Source of the DNA: JACVRW01 sp963813495
GTDB lineage: Bacteria > Actinomycetota > Thermoleophilia > Solirubrobacterales > Thermoleophilaceae
Reading direction: 5' to 3'
Length of the DNA: 64,000 nucleotides
NCBI GenBank assembly: GCA_963813495.1
Contig: CAWEZC010000011.1
Span: 558,001 to 622,000, forward strand
The position numbers and the translations under genes were made by a program. Below the pieces are notes generated by a model. It saw only the letters and a program-made list of their open reading frames with translations. It ran no database searches and was not told the DNA's origin. Positions 46,028 through 53,231 of this stretch are shown here, piece by piece. Position 1 is the stretch's first letter. The number at the start of each line of letters is the position of its first letter.

Positions 46028-46840
46028 TCAGCCGCGCGAGAAGGGGCGGTGGTGAGCCGATCCGAGGGTGTCGAGCGCGCCGTCGAGGACGGCGCGAGCC
46101 TCGTCGGGCGCGATGCCGGCGGGCTCGGCCTCCTGTGGCTCGGCGGGGTCCGGCTCGGCGGTCTCCGGCTCGGCCGAGTTCGGCTCGGCCGCCTGGGGCT
46201 CCGGCTCGGCCGCTTCCGCCTTCGGCGCCGGCTCGGCCGCTTCCGGCTCGGCCTCCACGTGCTCGGGCTCCTGCGAGAACACCTCGGCCTCGGGTGCCGG
46301 CTCCGTCGCCTCCACGTCCGGCTCCGGGTCCTGCGGTGCGAGAGCCTCGGACTCGAGCACCGGGTCCTCATCCCTGCTTCTGCGTCCGAACAGGCGAGTC
46401 CAGAAGCCGCGCCGCGGACTCACTACGGGCTCGTCGCCGGCGGACGGGGGATCTTCCTCCACCACGACCGCTGCTTCCTCGTGGACCTCCACCGCCGGCA
46501 CCGTGATCACCGGCTCGGCGGGGACCACCTCCTGCGCGATCGGCTCCTCGAGCACCGGTTCCTCGGCGACCGGCTCCTCGTGCGCCTCATCCGCCGTGGC
46601 CTCTGCCTGGGGCAGCTCCGCCGTCAGCGTCACCTTCGTTCCCCAGCCGGAGGGCTCGATCGAAACGGTGCCGCTCGCGTGCTCGCCCTCCCAGGCGACC
46701 GTGTGCTCCGGCTCCAGCTTGGTGATCCTGATGTCACCGAAAGCGTCGAGGTGCTTGGCGAGGCGCTCGACCTCGCTCAGCTCCTCCCACAGCTCGGGCG
46801 GTGATTTGACGAGGGTGCGCTTCGCAGTCAGATCCGGCAT
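46028..46840 (-). CDS. SRPBCC-like domain protein with long acidic Glu/Pro/Ala tail
   Basis: About 270 residues from the ATG at 46840 (MPDLTAKRTLVKSPPELWEEL), chosen because it shares a base with the methyltransferase stop. The first 75 residues resemble an SRPBCC/START-like ligand-binding domain (HTVAWEGEHASGTVSIEPSG, WGTKVTLTAELP). The rest is low-complexity Glu/Pro/Ala with a short basic island (RRGFWTRLFGRRSRD). It ends in ARAVLDGALDTLGSAHHRPF. Role unknown; the acidic tail may be an extended spacer or interaction region. Confidence 0.65.
   Translation of the reverse strand: MPDLTAKRTLVKSPPELWEELSEVERLAKHLDAFGDIRITKLEPEHTVAWEGEHASGTVSIEPSGWGTKVTLTAELPQAEATADEAHEEPVAEEPVLEEPIAQEVVPAEPVITVPAVEVHEEAAVVVEEDPPSAGDEPVVSPRRGFWTRLFGRRSRDEDPVLESEALAPQDPEPDVEATEPAPEAEVFSQEPEHVEAEPEAAEPAPKAEAAEPEPQAAEPNSAEPETAEPDPAEPQEAEPAGIAPDEARAVLDGALDTLGSAHHRPFSRG
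46100..46330 (-). repeat. Low-complexity tandem coding repeat (Ala-Glu-Pro)
   Basis: The plus strand here repeats variants of CTCGGC(CTCC)GG in 3-base phase. On the minus strand these encode AEPEP, AAEP and AEPETAEP-type units. This is imperfect coding microsatellite DNA, prone to length change, and not a CRISPR array: units are too short and spacers are absent. Confidence 0.6.
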
Positions 46841-47595
46841 CACCCTCCCGTTCGCGCGCTCGGAGTCGTCTCCTCCCGGAGAACGGGACCTTGCCGTCGG
46901 CGGGCCAAAAAGGCGAACTGCCCGCACAGCGTCAGCTTGACCTGGTTGCGCGTGCGGGCGTCCAGCCGGGCCAGGCGCCCGGCCGTCTCGATCACCCGGT
47001 TGAGCGGCGATTCACGGGCCCACCAGCGTGCGAAGAAGCGTGGCATCCCGAGCGCGCGCCAGGTCACGAGGGTGATGCCGTCGATCCCCGGGCGCAGCTC
47101 GAGCGGCTCGAGCCCGGCCTGCTCGCACAGCAGAGTGAGCCCGTAGGGCGTGGGGTTGAAGATGCTGCGCGAGTGGAAGGCCTCGAGCTGGGAGGTCGAG
47201 CCGGCGAACCAGCCCCCCGGCGCGAGCACTCGAGCCGCCTCGGCCACAAGCGGCTCGGGGCGGCGCACGTGCTCGAGCACCTGCTTGCAGTAGACGAGGT
47301 CGAAGCTGCCGTCCTCGAAGGGCAGCGTCTCGCCGTCGAAGGTCACGAACTCGGCGTCCTCACGCACCCGCTCGGCCACCTCGGGCGAGCGCTCGATGTC
47401 GGCCCCCACCCATTTCACCGCCGGCTCGAGGGAGCGAAAGAGGTCGACCGAATCGCCGGCGCCGCAGCCGAGATCCATGACCCGTGTGCCCGGGCCGCGC
47501 AGTCCTCGCGCCGCGAGGCCGTCGGCGAGCGTCTGGCGGCTGTGATCGGCCGGGATCCGGCCACCCAGCAGCGCGCCCAGGTCGTCGCCGAGCAT
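46840..47595 (-). CDS. Class I SAM-dependent methyltransferase
   Basis: 251 residues with the seven-stranded SAM-binding core: motif I VMDLGCGAGDS near 40, then GADIERSPEVAERV, FDGETLPFEDGSFDLVYCKQVLEHV, and ARVLAPGGWFAGSTSQLEAF. The methyltransferase-11-type LEHV motif and the Arg-rich C-terminus suggest a small-molecule or lipid substrate, which cannot be identified. The TGA shares one base with the ATG of the SRPBCC-like gene, so they are translationally coupled. Confidence 0.85.
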   Translation of the reverse strand: MLGDDLGALLGGRIPADHSRQTLADGLAARGLRGPGTRVMDLGCGAGDSVDLFRSLEPAVKWVGADIERSPEVAERVREDAEFVTFDGETLPFEDGSFDLVYCKQVLEHVRRPEPLVAEAARVLAPGGWFAGSTSQLEAFHSRSIFNPTPYGLTLLCEQAGLEPLELRPGIDGITLVTWRALGMPRFFARWWARESPLNRVIETAGRLARLDARTRNQVKLTLCGQFAFLARRRQGPVLREETTPSARTGG

Positions 47596-47603
47596 CCGGG
47601 CCG

Positions 47604-47795
47604 CTACGCGCCGCTCCGCCGAGCGAAGAACGAGATGTTGCCGCCGCAGGTCCCCACCGACAACTCCACACGGCCCGTCGCCCTGCGTCGGCGCAGCTTG
47701 CCCCGAATCCGGACCGAGGTCGACGTCGAGCTGGCGAGGCCCACGAAGCTCCCGTCAGGGGCGACGTTCATCCTCTCATGCTTCCGCCGTTGCAT
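47604..47795 (-). CDS. Short ORF resembling the C-terminal domain of a secreted protein
   Basis: 63 residues between the mutase stop (47817) and the methyltransferase start (47595). The sequence RIRGKLRRRRATGRVELSV and CGGNISFFARR resembles the terminal beta-strands of small secreted actinobacterial domains. There is no signal peptide or upstream body, so this may be a remnant of a lost gene or a small real protein. Evidence for expression is absent. Confidence 0.3.
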   Translation of the reverse strand: MQRRKHERMNVAPDGSFVGLASSTSTSVRIRGKLRRRRATGRVELSVGTCGGNISFFARRSGA

Positions 47796-47816
47796 GAGCG
47801 GGCTCCGCGTGCCTGC

Positions 47817-49436
47817 TCATGCTTCCGAATACTCCCCGAACTCCTCGCGCATCACGCCGCACACCTCGCCCAGGGAAGCGCGTTCCTTCAGGGCCGCCCG
47901 CATGGGCCCCAGCAGGTTCGCGTCGCCGCGGCAGGCGTTGCGCAGCTCCTCGAGACGGGCCTCGACCGAGCCGGCGTCGCGATCCTCCTTGAACGCCTCC
48001 AAACGCTCGACCTGCTGGCGCTCGGCCTCGGGATCCACCCGCAGGATCTCCACCTCGTCGATGGAGTCGGTCACGTATTGGTTGACGCCCACGACGATGT
48101 CCTGCTTGACGCGGTAACGCTCCTCGTAGCCCCAGGCCGACTCCTCGACCTCGGCCCGGATGAAGGGAATGCACTCCACCGAGCCGCCGAGCTCGTCGAC
48201 CTTGTCGATCAGCGCCTGGGCGGCGTCCTCGATCTCGTCCGTGAGCGCCTCGACGAAGTAGGAGCCGGCGAACGGGTCGGCGGTATCGGCCGCGCCCGAC
48301 TCGTGGGCCAGGATCTGCTGGGTGCGCAGCGCGATGCGCGCGGCGGTCTCGCTGGGCAGGGCCAGCGCCTCGTCGAAGCCGTTGGTGTGCAGCGACTGCG
48401 TCCCCCCGCAGACTGCCGCGAAGCCCTGCAGCGCAACCCGCACGATGTTGTTGTGGGGCTGCTGGGCGGCGAGTGTCACACCGCCGGTCTGGGTGTGGAA
48501 GCGGATCTTCATCGAGCGCTCGTCCTTGGCCCCGAAGCGCTCGCGCATGATGCGCGCCCACATGCGCCGGGCGGCGCGGAACTTGGCCACCTCCTGGAAC
48601 ACGTTGTTGTGGCCGTTGAAGAAGAAGGCGAGCCGCGGGCCGAACTCGTCGACGGCCAGCCCGGCGTCGATCGCCGCCTGCACGTAGGCGATCGCGTTGG
48701 CGAGCGTGAAGCCCACCTCCTGCACGGCCGAGCAGCCCTTCTCGCGCATGTGGTAGCCGGAGATGGAGATGGTGTTCCACCTCGGGATGCGCTCCCGGCA
48801 GTAGGCGAACAGGTCGGTGGTCAGGCGCATCGCCGGGACCGGCGGATAGATGAAGTTGCCGCGGGCGATGTACTCCTTGAGGATGTCGTTCTGGGTGGTG
48901 CCGGTGAGCTTTTCGGCCGCTACGCCCTGCTCCTCGCCGACCAGCTCGTAGAGCAGCAGCAGCGCGGCGGCGGGCGCGTTGATCGTCATCGAGGTCGAGA
49001 CCTGATCGAGCGGGATGCCGTCGAAGACGCGGCGCATGTCGTCGATCGTGTCGATCGCCACCCCGGTACGCCCGACCTCGCCCAGACACAGCGGATCGTC
49101 GGAGTCGCGGCCCAGCTGGGTGGGGAGGTCGAAGGCCATCGAGAGGCCGGTCGAGCCGTGGTCGATCAGGTACTGAAAGCGCTCGTTGGTCTCCTTGGCG
49201 GAGGCGTAGCCCGCGTACTGGCGCATCGTCCACCTGCGGCCGCGGTACATGTCCGGATGGATGCCGCGCGTATAGGGGTACTCGCCCGCCTGACCGAGCC
49301 GCTCCTCGAGACCGGGCTTGACGTCTCCGGCCTCGTACTCCTGCTGGATCTCTATCCCGGAATCGGTGAAGCGCCGGGGATCGTCCGGGCCGACGATCGG
49401 GGCGATGCTCGGCTGGTGATCGGGCGTGGTGGCCAT
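47817..49436 (-). CDS. Methylmalonyl-CoA mutase large (alpha) subunit, catalytic TIM-barrel only
   Basis: 539 residues from the ATG at 49436 (MATTPDHQPS); the longer frame upstream is a shadow of the rhomboid gene. Mutase hallmarks are YPYTRGIHPDMYRGRRWTMR, STGLSMAFDLPTQLGRDSD, NTISISGYHMREKG and RFHTQTGGVTLAAQQP. The C-terminal cobalamin-binding domain (DxHxxG) is missing, so this is the two-gene type that needs a separate B12-binding small subunit, not seen in the window. It interconverts methylmalonyl-CoA and succinyl-CoA. Isobutyryl-CoA or related mutase activity is an alternative, since these share the fold. Confidence 0.9.
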   Translation of the reverse strand: MATTPDHQPSIAPIVGPDDPRRFTDSGIEIQQEYEAGDVKPGLEERLGQAGEYPYTRGIHPDMYRGRRWTMRQYAGYASAKETNERFQYLIDHGSTGLSMAFDLPTQLGRDSDDPLCLGEVGRTGVAIDTIDDMRRVFDGIPLDQVSTSMTINAPAAALLLLYELVGEEQGVAAEKLTGTTQNDILKEYIARGNFIYPPVPAMRLTTDLFAYCRERIPRWNTISISGYHMREKGCSAVQEVGFTLANAIAYVQAAIDAGLAVDEFGPRLAFFFNGHNNVFQEVAKFRAARRMWARIMRERFGAKDERSMKIRFHTQTGGVTLAAQQPHNNIVRVALQGFAAVCGGTQSLHTNGFDEALALPSETAARIALRTQQILAHESGAADTADPFAGSYFVEALTDEIEDAAQALIDKVDELGGSVECIPFIRAEVEESAWGYEERYRVKQDIVVGVNQYVTDSIDEVEILRVDPEAERQQVERLEAFKEDRDAGSVEARLEELRNACRGDANLLGPMRAALKERASLGEVCGVMREEFGEYSEA

Positions 49437-49464
49437 CTCAGGAGCGAAGGATACGGTTCGGGGC

Positions 49465-50064
49465 GTGAGCATTGGGACGCCCGAGAGCCGCGCCGCCCGT
49501 TTCGACGGGGTGCGCATCGTGCTGGGGCTCCTGGCGGCGATGTGGGTGCTCGAACTGGTCGACCTCGTGCTCGACCACCGGCTCGACCAGTACGGGATCG
49601 AGCCGCGCGACCCGGACGGCCTGGTGGGAGTCGCAGCCGCCCCCTTCCTGCACGATGGCTTCGGGCACCTCCTCGCCAACACCATCCCGTTCGTGGTGCT
49701 GGGCCTGCTGATCGCGCTTCAGGGGGCGGTGCGCGTGCTGGCCGTCACGGGGATCGTGATGCTGGTCAGCGGCCTGGGCACGTGGCTGGTGGCGCCCGAG
49801 AACACCATCCACATCGGAGCCAGCGGTGTGGTGTTCGGCTATGCCACCTACCTGCTGGCGCGGGGGATCTTCAACCACAGTGCGGTCGAGATCGCGATCG
49901 GCGTGGGGGTCGCGTTGATCTGGGGGACGGTTCTGCTGGGCGGGCTCACCCCCCAGGAAGGCGTGTCCTGGCAGGGCCACTTCTTCGGCGCGCTCGGCGG
50001 TGTGATTGCGGCACGGATGCTGGCAGGGCGCCGGCGCGAGAAGTCCGTACCCGTCGGGACCTAG
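49465..50064 (+). CDS. Rhomboid-family intramembrane serine protease
   Basis: 199 residues from the GTG at 49465, with about six membrane helices. Rhomboid signatures are HDGFGHLLAN at 63-72 (two His and Asn of the family), the catalytic serine in GASG (Ser120) and the catalytic histidine in WQGHFFGALGG (His172). It cleaves membrane-protein segments; the substrate is unknown. It diverges from the mutase gene across 28 bases. Confidence 0.85.
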   Translation: MSIGTPESRAARFDGVRIVLGLLAAMWVLELVDLVLDHRLDQYGIEPRDPDGLVGVAAAPFLHDGFGHLLANTIPFVVLGLLIALQGAVRVLAVTGIVMLVSGLGTWLVAPENTIHIGASGVVFGYATYLLARGIFNHSAVEIAIGVGVALIWGTVLLGGLTPQEGVSWQGHFFGALGGVIAARMLAGRRREKSVPVGT

Positions 50065-50194
50065 CGTCCGAGTTCTGCCGAAGCCAGGGCCGAAGGACGA
50101 CATCGTGGCCACCGTATGCGTCCCCGGGCGGCGGGAGCAGCCCCTCGCGAGCCGGCGTTGGAGAAGTTACGGACGCGGCGTAGGATCGGAGGGC

Positions 50195-50848
50195 ATGGAG
50201 GTGACCGTCCGCCTGTTCGCGATGTTGCGCGAGCGCGCCGGCGCCCCGGAGGTCACGCTCGATCTGCCGGACGGGGCGCGCGTGCGCGACGCCCTCGACT
50301 CGCTCGCGGGCCTGGCCGAGGGCATCCCGCTCGTGATGGCCGTGAACCGCGAGTACGCCGACGCCGACCGGGTGCTCGACGCCGGCGACGAGCTGGCTCT
50401 GATCCCGCCGGTGAGCGGCGGCGAGGGTGCGGAGGCCACCACCTGGGCGCGCGTGAGCGCCGAGCCGCTCTCCCTGGACGCGCTCGCGAGTCGCGTGCGC
50501 GACCCACGGGCCGGTGCGATCGTGACCTTCTCCGGTGTGACTCGCGAGGTCGATCGGCTCGAGTACGACGCCTACGCGGAGATGGCGGAGGAGCGCATCG
50601 CGGTCATCGCCGCCGAGGTGCTCAAGCGCCGCGGTCTGTGCGCCGCGGCGGTGGAGCACCGCATCGGCGACGTGCCGCTGTCCGAGCCGAGCGTGATCGT
50701 CGCCGTGTCGGCGCCCCACCGCGGCGAGGCCTTCGCGGGCGGCCGGGAGATCATCGACCGGGTCAAGGCAGAGGCGCCGATCTGGAAGAAGGAAGTGGAC
50801 GCCGGCGGCGAGCGCTGGGTCGAGGGGACCGAGCCCGGCCCCGCCTAG
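50195..50848 (+). CDS. moaX: MoaD-MoaE fusion, molybdopterin synthase
   Basis: 217 residues from the ATG at 50195, with a GGAG-type ribosome site just before it. Residues 1-76 are MoaD (MEVTVRLFAMLRERAG ... ALIPPVSGG). The Gly75-Gly76 pair that must become the C-terminal thiocarboxylate is internal. Residues 80-217 are MoaE (GAIVTFSGVTREVDRLEYDAY, EHRIGDVPLSEPSVIVAVSAPHR, IWKKEVDAGGERWVEG). Mycobacterial MoaX has the same layout and is reported to be processed. The function is conversion of precursor Z to molybdopterin. No other moa genes are adjacent. Confidence 0.9.
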   Translation: MEVTVRLFAMLRERAGAPEVTLDLPDGARVRDALDSLAGLAEGIPLVMAVNREYADADRVLDAGDELALIPPVSGGEGAEATTWARVSAEPLSLDALASRVRDPRAGAIVTFSGVTREVDRLEYDAYAEMAEERIAVIAAEVLKRRGLCAAAVEHRIGDVPLSEPSVIVAVSAPHRGEAFAGGREIIDRVKAEAPIWKKEVDAGGERWVEGTEPGPA

Positions 50849-50854
50849 GGCGAA

Positions 50855-50877
50855 GCAGCCGGCTCTCGGCCGGCTGC
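50855..50877. terminator. Hairpin between convergent moaX and PhoX-like genes
   Basis: Perfect 9-base arms GCAGCCGGC (50855-50863) and GCCGGCTGC (50869-50877) around a TCTCG loop, in the 42-base gap between two convergent stops. There is no T-run on either side, so it would be a non-canonical or bidirectional terminator. Confidence 0.65.
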
Positions 50878-50890
50878 CCACGATGGCTGC

Positions 50891-52390
50891 CTACAGCGGC
50901 CCGCGACGCCACGGCCCGGTGATCGCACAGGTCATGCCCTCGACCGGACCTTCGCTGAAGGCTGCGCGGCCGAACACGTTGACGAACAGCGTCCGTCCAC
51001 TCGGGCTGAAGCAGCACCCGGCCAGCTCCGAGCTGTTCAGCACGTTCACGGCCAACTCGAAGGCATCGCCGTGGCGGTCGATGCCGATCACGCGGTTGAC
51101 GTTGTCGATGCCGGGCGCCAGCCGATGCGTGTCCACTAGCACCGACGACGCGTCGTCCTCGCAGACGATCAGCCCGCCGCCCGGCGTGACGGTGAGGTTG
51201 TCGGGCGAGTCGAGCTCGGTCGCCGACGAGCTCTCGTAGACGAGCCTCAGGGCGCCACGCCGGCCCTGCGGGTGGTACTCCCACACCTGGCCGAAGCCCT
51301 CGGCGTAGCCGTCGGGGTTGACGTCGCCGTTCTTGGCATCACCGCCGCTGGTGGAGACGAAGAAGATGCGGCCGTGGTCCTCCCAGCAGCCCTCGAGGCG
51401 ATTGAACAGAGCCGCGCCGTCCACGTAGCCCTGGCGGAAAACGCCACCCGGGTCGTCGATGTTCTCGTAGTCGGGATCGGGCTCGTCGATGTCCAGCCAC
51501 TTCACCGGTAGCCAGCGACCGACACGCTGTCCCTCGCGCATGTCGAGCTGCGGGCGCCCGCGCACGGCGAGTATCTGCAGCTCCCCTCCCGCCACGAGCC
51601 GGCCCGGGTCGGAGGGTAGGTAGCGGTAGAAGCCCGCCCCGCGGCCTGAGCCCGGGTCCTCGGTCTCATAGACGACGCCGCTGCGCTGGTCCACCGCCAC
51701 CGCCTCGTGCGCGAAGCGACCCGCGGCCCGTATCGGCTCTCCCTGCTCGAGCTCGTCGGGCCCGCGCGACAGGGGCACCTCGAAGAGATAGCCGTGGCGT
51801 TCCGGGAAGCGCTCGGCGGTGTTGAGGTTCTCGGGCCCGCCGACGGACTCCTCGGCGGTGATCCAGCTGCGGCGCCCGAGCCCTCGCCCGCCGGCGCAAT
51901 TGACGATCGTCCCGTTGAGGCTCACCCAATCGGCGATGAGACGCCGGCGGCGCTCGTCGTACACGAGCGTGGCGGTGCCACCGCCGGCCTCGGGGTCGTA
52001 CTTCGCCGTGGGGTCGCCGAGCACGCTCCCGGTGCCGGGCGGGTTGCGATCCTCGCTGTTGCGGACCAGACGCACCTCGCCACGGCGGCGGCCGTCGAAG
52101 GCGCTCATACCGTCGAGGGCGAGCGGCGTCGGGTTGCCGTCGCTCATCGTCGAGCCCGAGTGACTGAACGTGACGTAGCTGAAGCCCGCCGGTAGGGCGA
52201 GCACCTCGACGCCTCGCTGGTCGGCCGTGCGCTTCAGGGGACCGTACGAGTCGCCCGAGTGCGAGTGGCGTGGTGTCGCCGAGGCGTCACCGCGTAGGAG
52301 ACGCTCGAGCGCCGAGGTGGTGAGGAGGCCGCCACCGGCGGCGGCCGCGCCGCGTGCGATGAAGCCGCGGCGGTTCAGCGTGGTGGGCAT
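50891..52390 (-). CDS. PhoX-family (DUF839) exported protein, putative alkaline phosphatase
   Basis: 499 residues from the ATG at 52390. Twin-arginine signal LNRRGFIARGAAAAGGGLL, then a beta-propeller-like PhoX/DUF839 body with FVSTSGGDAKNGDVNPDGYAE cut by Asp/Asn-rich turns, LDSPDNLTVTPGGGLIVCED and ELAGCCFSPSGRTLFVN. PhoX enzymes are Tat-exported calcium/iron phosphatases. The best match is to the broader DUF839 group, so the activity is inferred. An upstream TetR gene on the same strand may control it. Confidence 0.8.
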   Translation of the reverse strand: MPTTLNRRGFIARGAAAAGGGLLTTSALERLLRGDASATPRHSHSGDSYGPLKRTADQRGVEVLALPAGFSYVTFSHSGSTMSDGNPTPLALDGMSAFDGRRRGEVRLVRNSEDRNPPGTGSVLGDPTAKYDPEAGGGTATLVYDERRRRLIADWVSLNGTIVNCAGGRGLGRRSWITAEESVGGPENLNTAERFPERHGYLFEVPLSRGPDELEQGEPIRAAGRFAHEAVAVDQRSGVVYETEDPGSGRGAGFYRYLPSDPGRLVAGGELQILAVRGRPQLDMREGQRVGRWLPVKWLDIDEPDPDYENIDDPGGVFRQGYVDGAALFNRLEGCWEDHGRIFFVSTSGGDAKNGDVNPDGYAEGFGQVWEYHPQGRRGALRLVYESSSATELDSPDNLTVTPGGGLIVCEDDASSVLVDTHRLAPGIDNVNRVIGIDRHGDAFELAVNVLNSSELAGCCFSPSGRTLFVNVFGRAAFSEGPVEGMTCAITGPWRRGPL

Positions 52391-52590
52391 GAGGATCCTC
52401 TCATCCGCTTGTCCCCGTTCTATCCGGAGCCTGCGCGCTCTACACGCGGGTTGGTCTCCAGACGGTCGATGGCGTTGCCACGAAAGAGGAGGCGAACGGT
52501 GTTGTCTCGGCTCAACTCCGACTCCAACAACGACGGACTCGGGAACGTCTCGGTGCGCGGCAACGCCCTGTGCGCTGCCCTCGAGGAGCG

Positions 52591-53172
52591 TTACACCGGC
52601 GGCGTCAGGTGGCCGGCGCCGGCCGCGCGGAGCGCTCCTGCGAGGGTGCCGAGCAGGAGCATGTGCATGTCCGCGCGCTCGAGCTCGCCGTGGTCCAGCC
52701 AGTCCTCGATTGTGCCGTCCATGAACCAGAGCCAGCCGTGGACGGCGGCGCGGGCGGCGGGCGGCGGGGGGCTCCCTGCACCCAGCCCTTCGAGGATTCG
52801 CTCGGCGGTGCGCTCGCGCACCTCCGCGATCAGCGCGCCCACCTCGGGCACGCTCGCGGCGCTCGCGAGCAACTTGCGGTAGGCCACCCCGTTCTCCTCG
52901 ACCCAGGCGAGGAAGGCGTCGAGGCTCGACGAGAGCGCCTCGGCCGCCGGCAGCGCGGGATCGGGCTCCGTGCGCCGGCGCACCTCGTCGGCGGCCTGCT
53001 CCAGCGCCGCCACGAAGAACTCCTGCTTGCTCGAGAAGTAGTGGTAGAGGAGGGCCTTGGAGATGCCCGCCTCGCGCGCGATGCGCGCCATCGAGAGCTC
53101 TGCGAACGAGTGGCGCGCGAACAGGTGGCTGCCCAGAGCGAGGAGCTGCCTGCGCCGCTCGTCGACCGGCAT
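52591..53172 (-). CDS. TetR-family transcriptional regulator
   Basis: 193 residues. N-terminal HTH at about 20-52 (FAELSMARIAREAGISKALLYHYFSSKQ), C-terminal ligand domain with an aromatic AVHGWLWFMDGTIEDWLDHG helix. It lies 200 bases upstream of the PhoX-like gene on the same strand and is divergent, by about 60 bases, from a GH31 glycosidase gene. Either neighbour could be its target. The 200-base gap to phoX shows no clear ORF. Confidence 0.87.
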   Translation of the reverse strand: MPVDERRRQLLALGSHLFARHSFAELSMARIAREAGISKALLYHYFSSKQEFFVAALEQAADEVRRRTEPDPALPAAEALSSSLDAFLAWVEENGVAYRKLLASAASVPEVGALIAEVRERTAERILEGLGAGSPPPPAARAAVHGWLWFMDGTIEDWLDHGELERADMHMLLLGTLAGALRAAGAGHLTPPV

Positions 53173-53231
53173 GCGCGTGTAGGCCGGATCGCCGATGCGC
53201 AGAGCCTACGCGGGGTCTAGGGTTGCGCCCC

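Noticed and set aside
46100..46330. Short repeats resembling a CRISPR array
   Set aside because: Repeat units are about 6 bases in coding phase, with no unique spacers. This is low-complexity coding sequence.
47776..49233. Second minus-strand frame over the mutase gene
   Set aside because: Arg/Gly-rich shadow without mutase motifs; the 47817-49436 frame contains all of them.
50065..50194. Molybdenum-cofactor riboswitch ahead of moaX
   Set aside because: The 130-base leader has some inverted repeats, but I could not match the conserved Moco riboswitch core.
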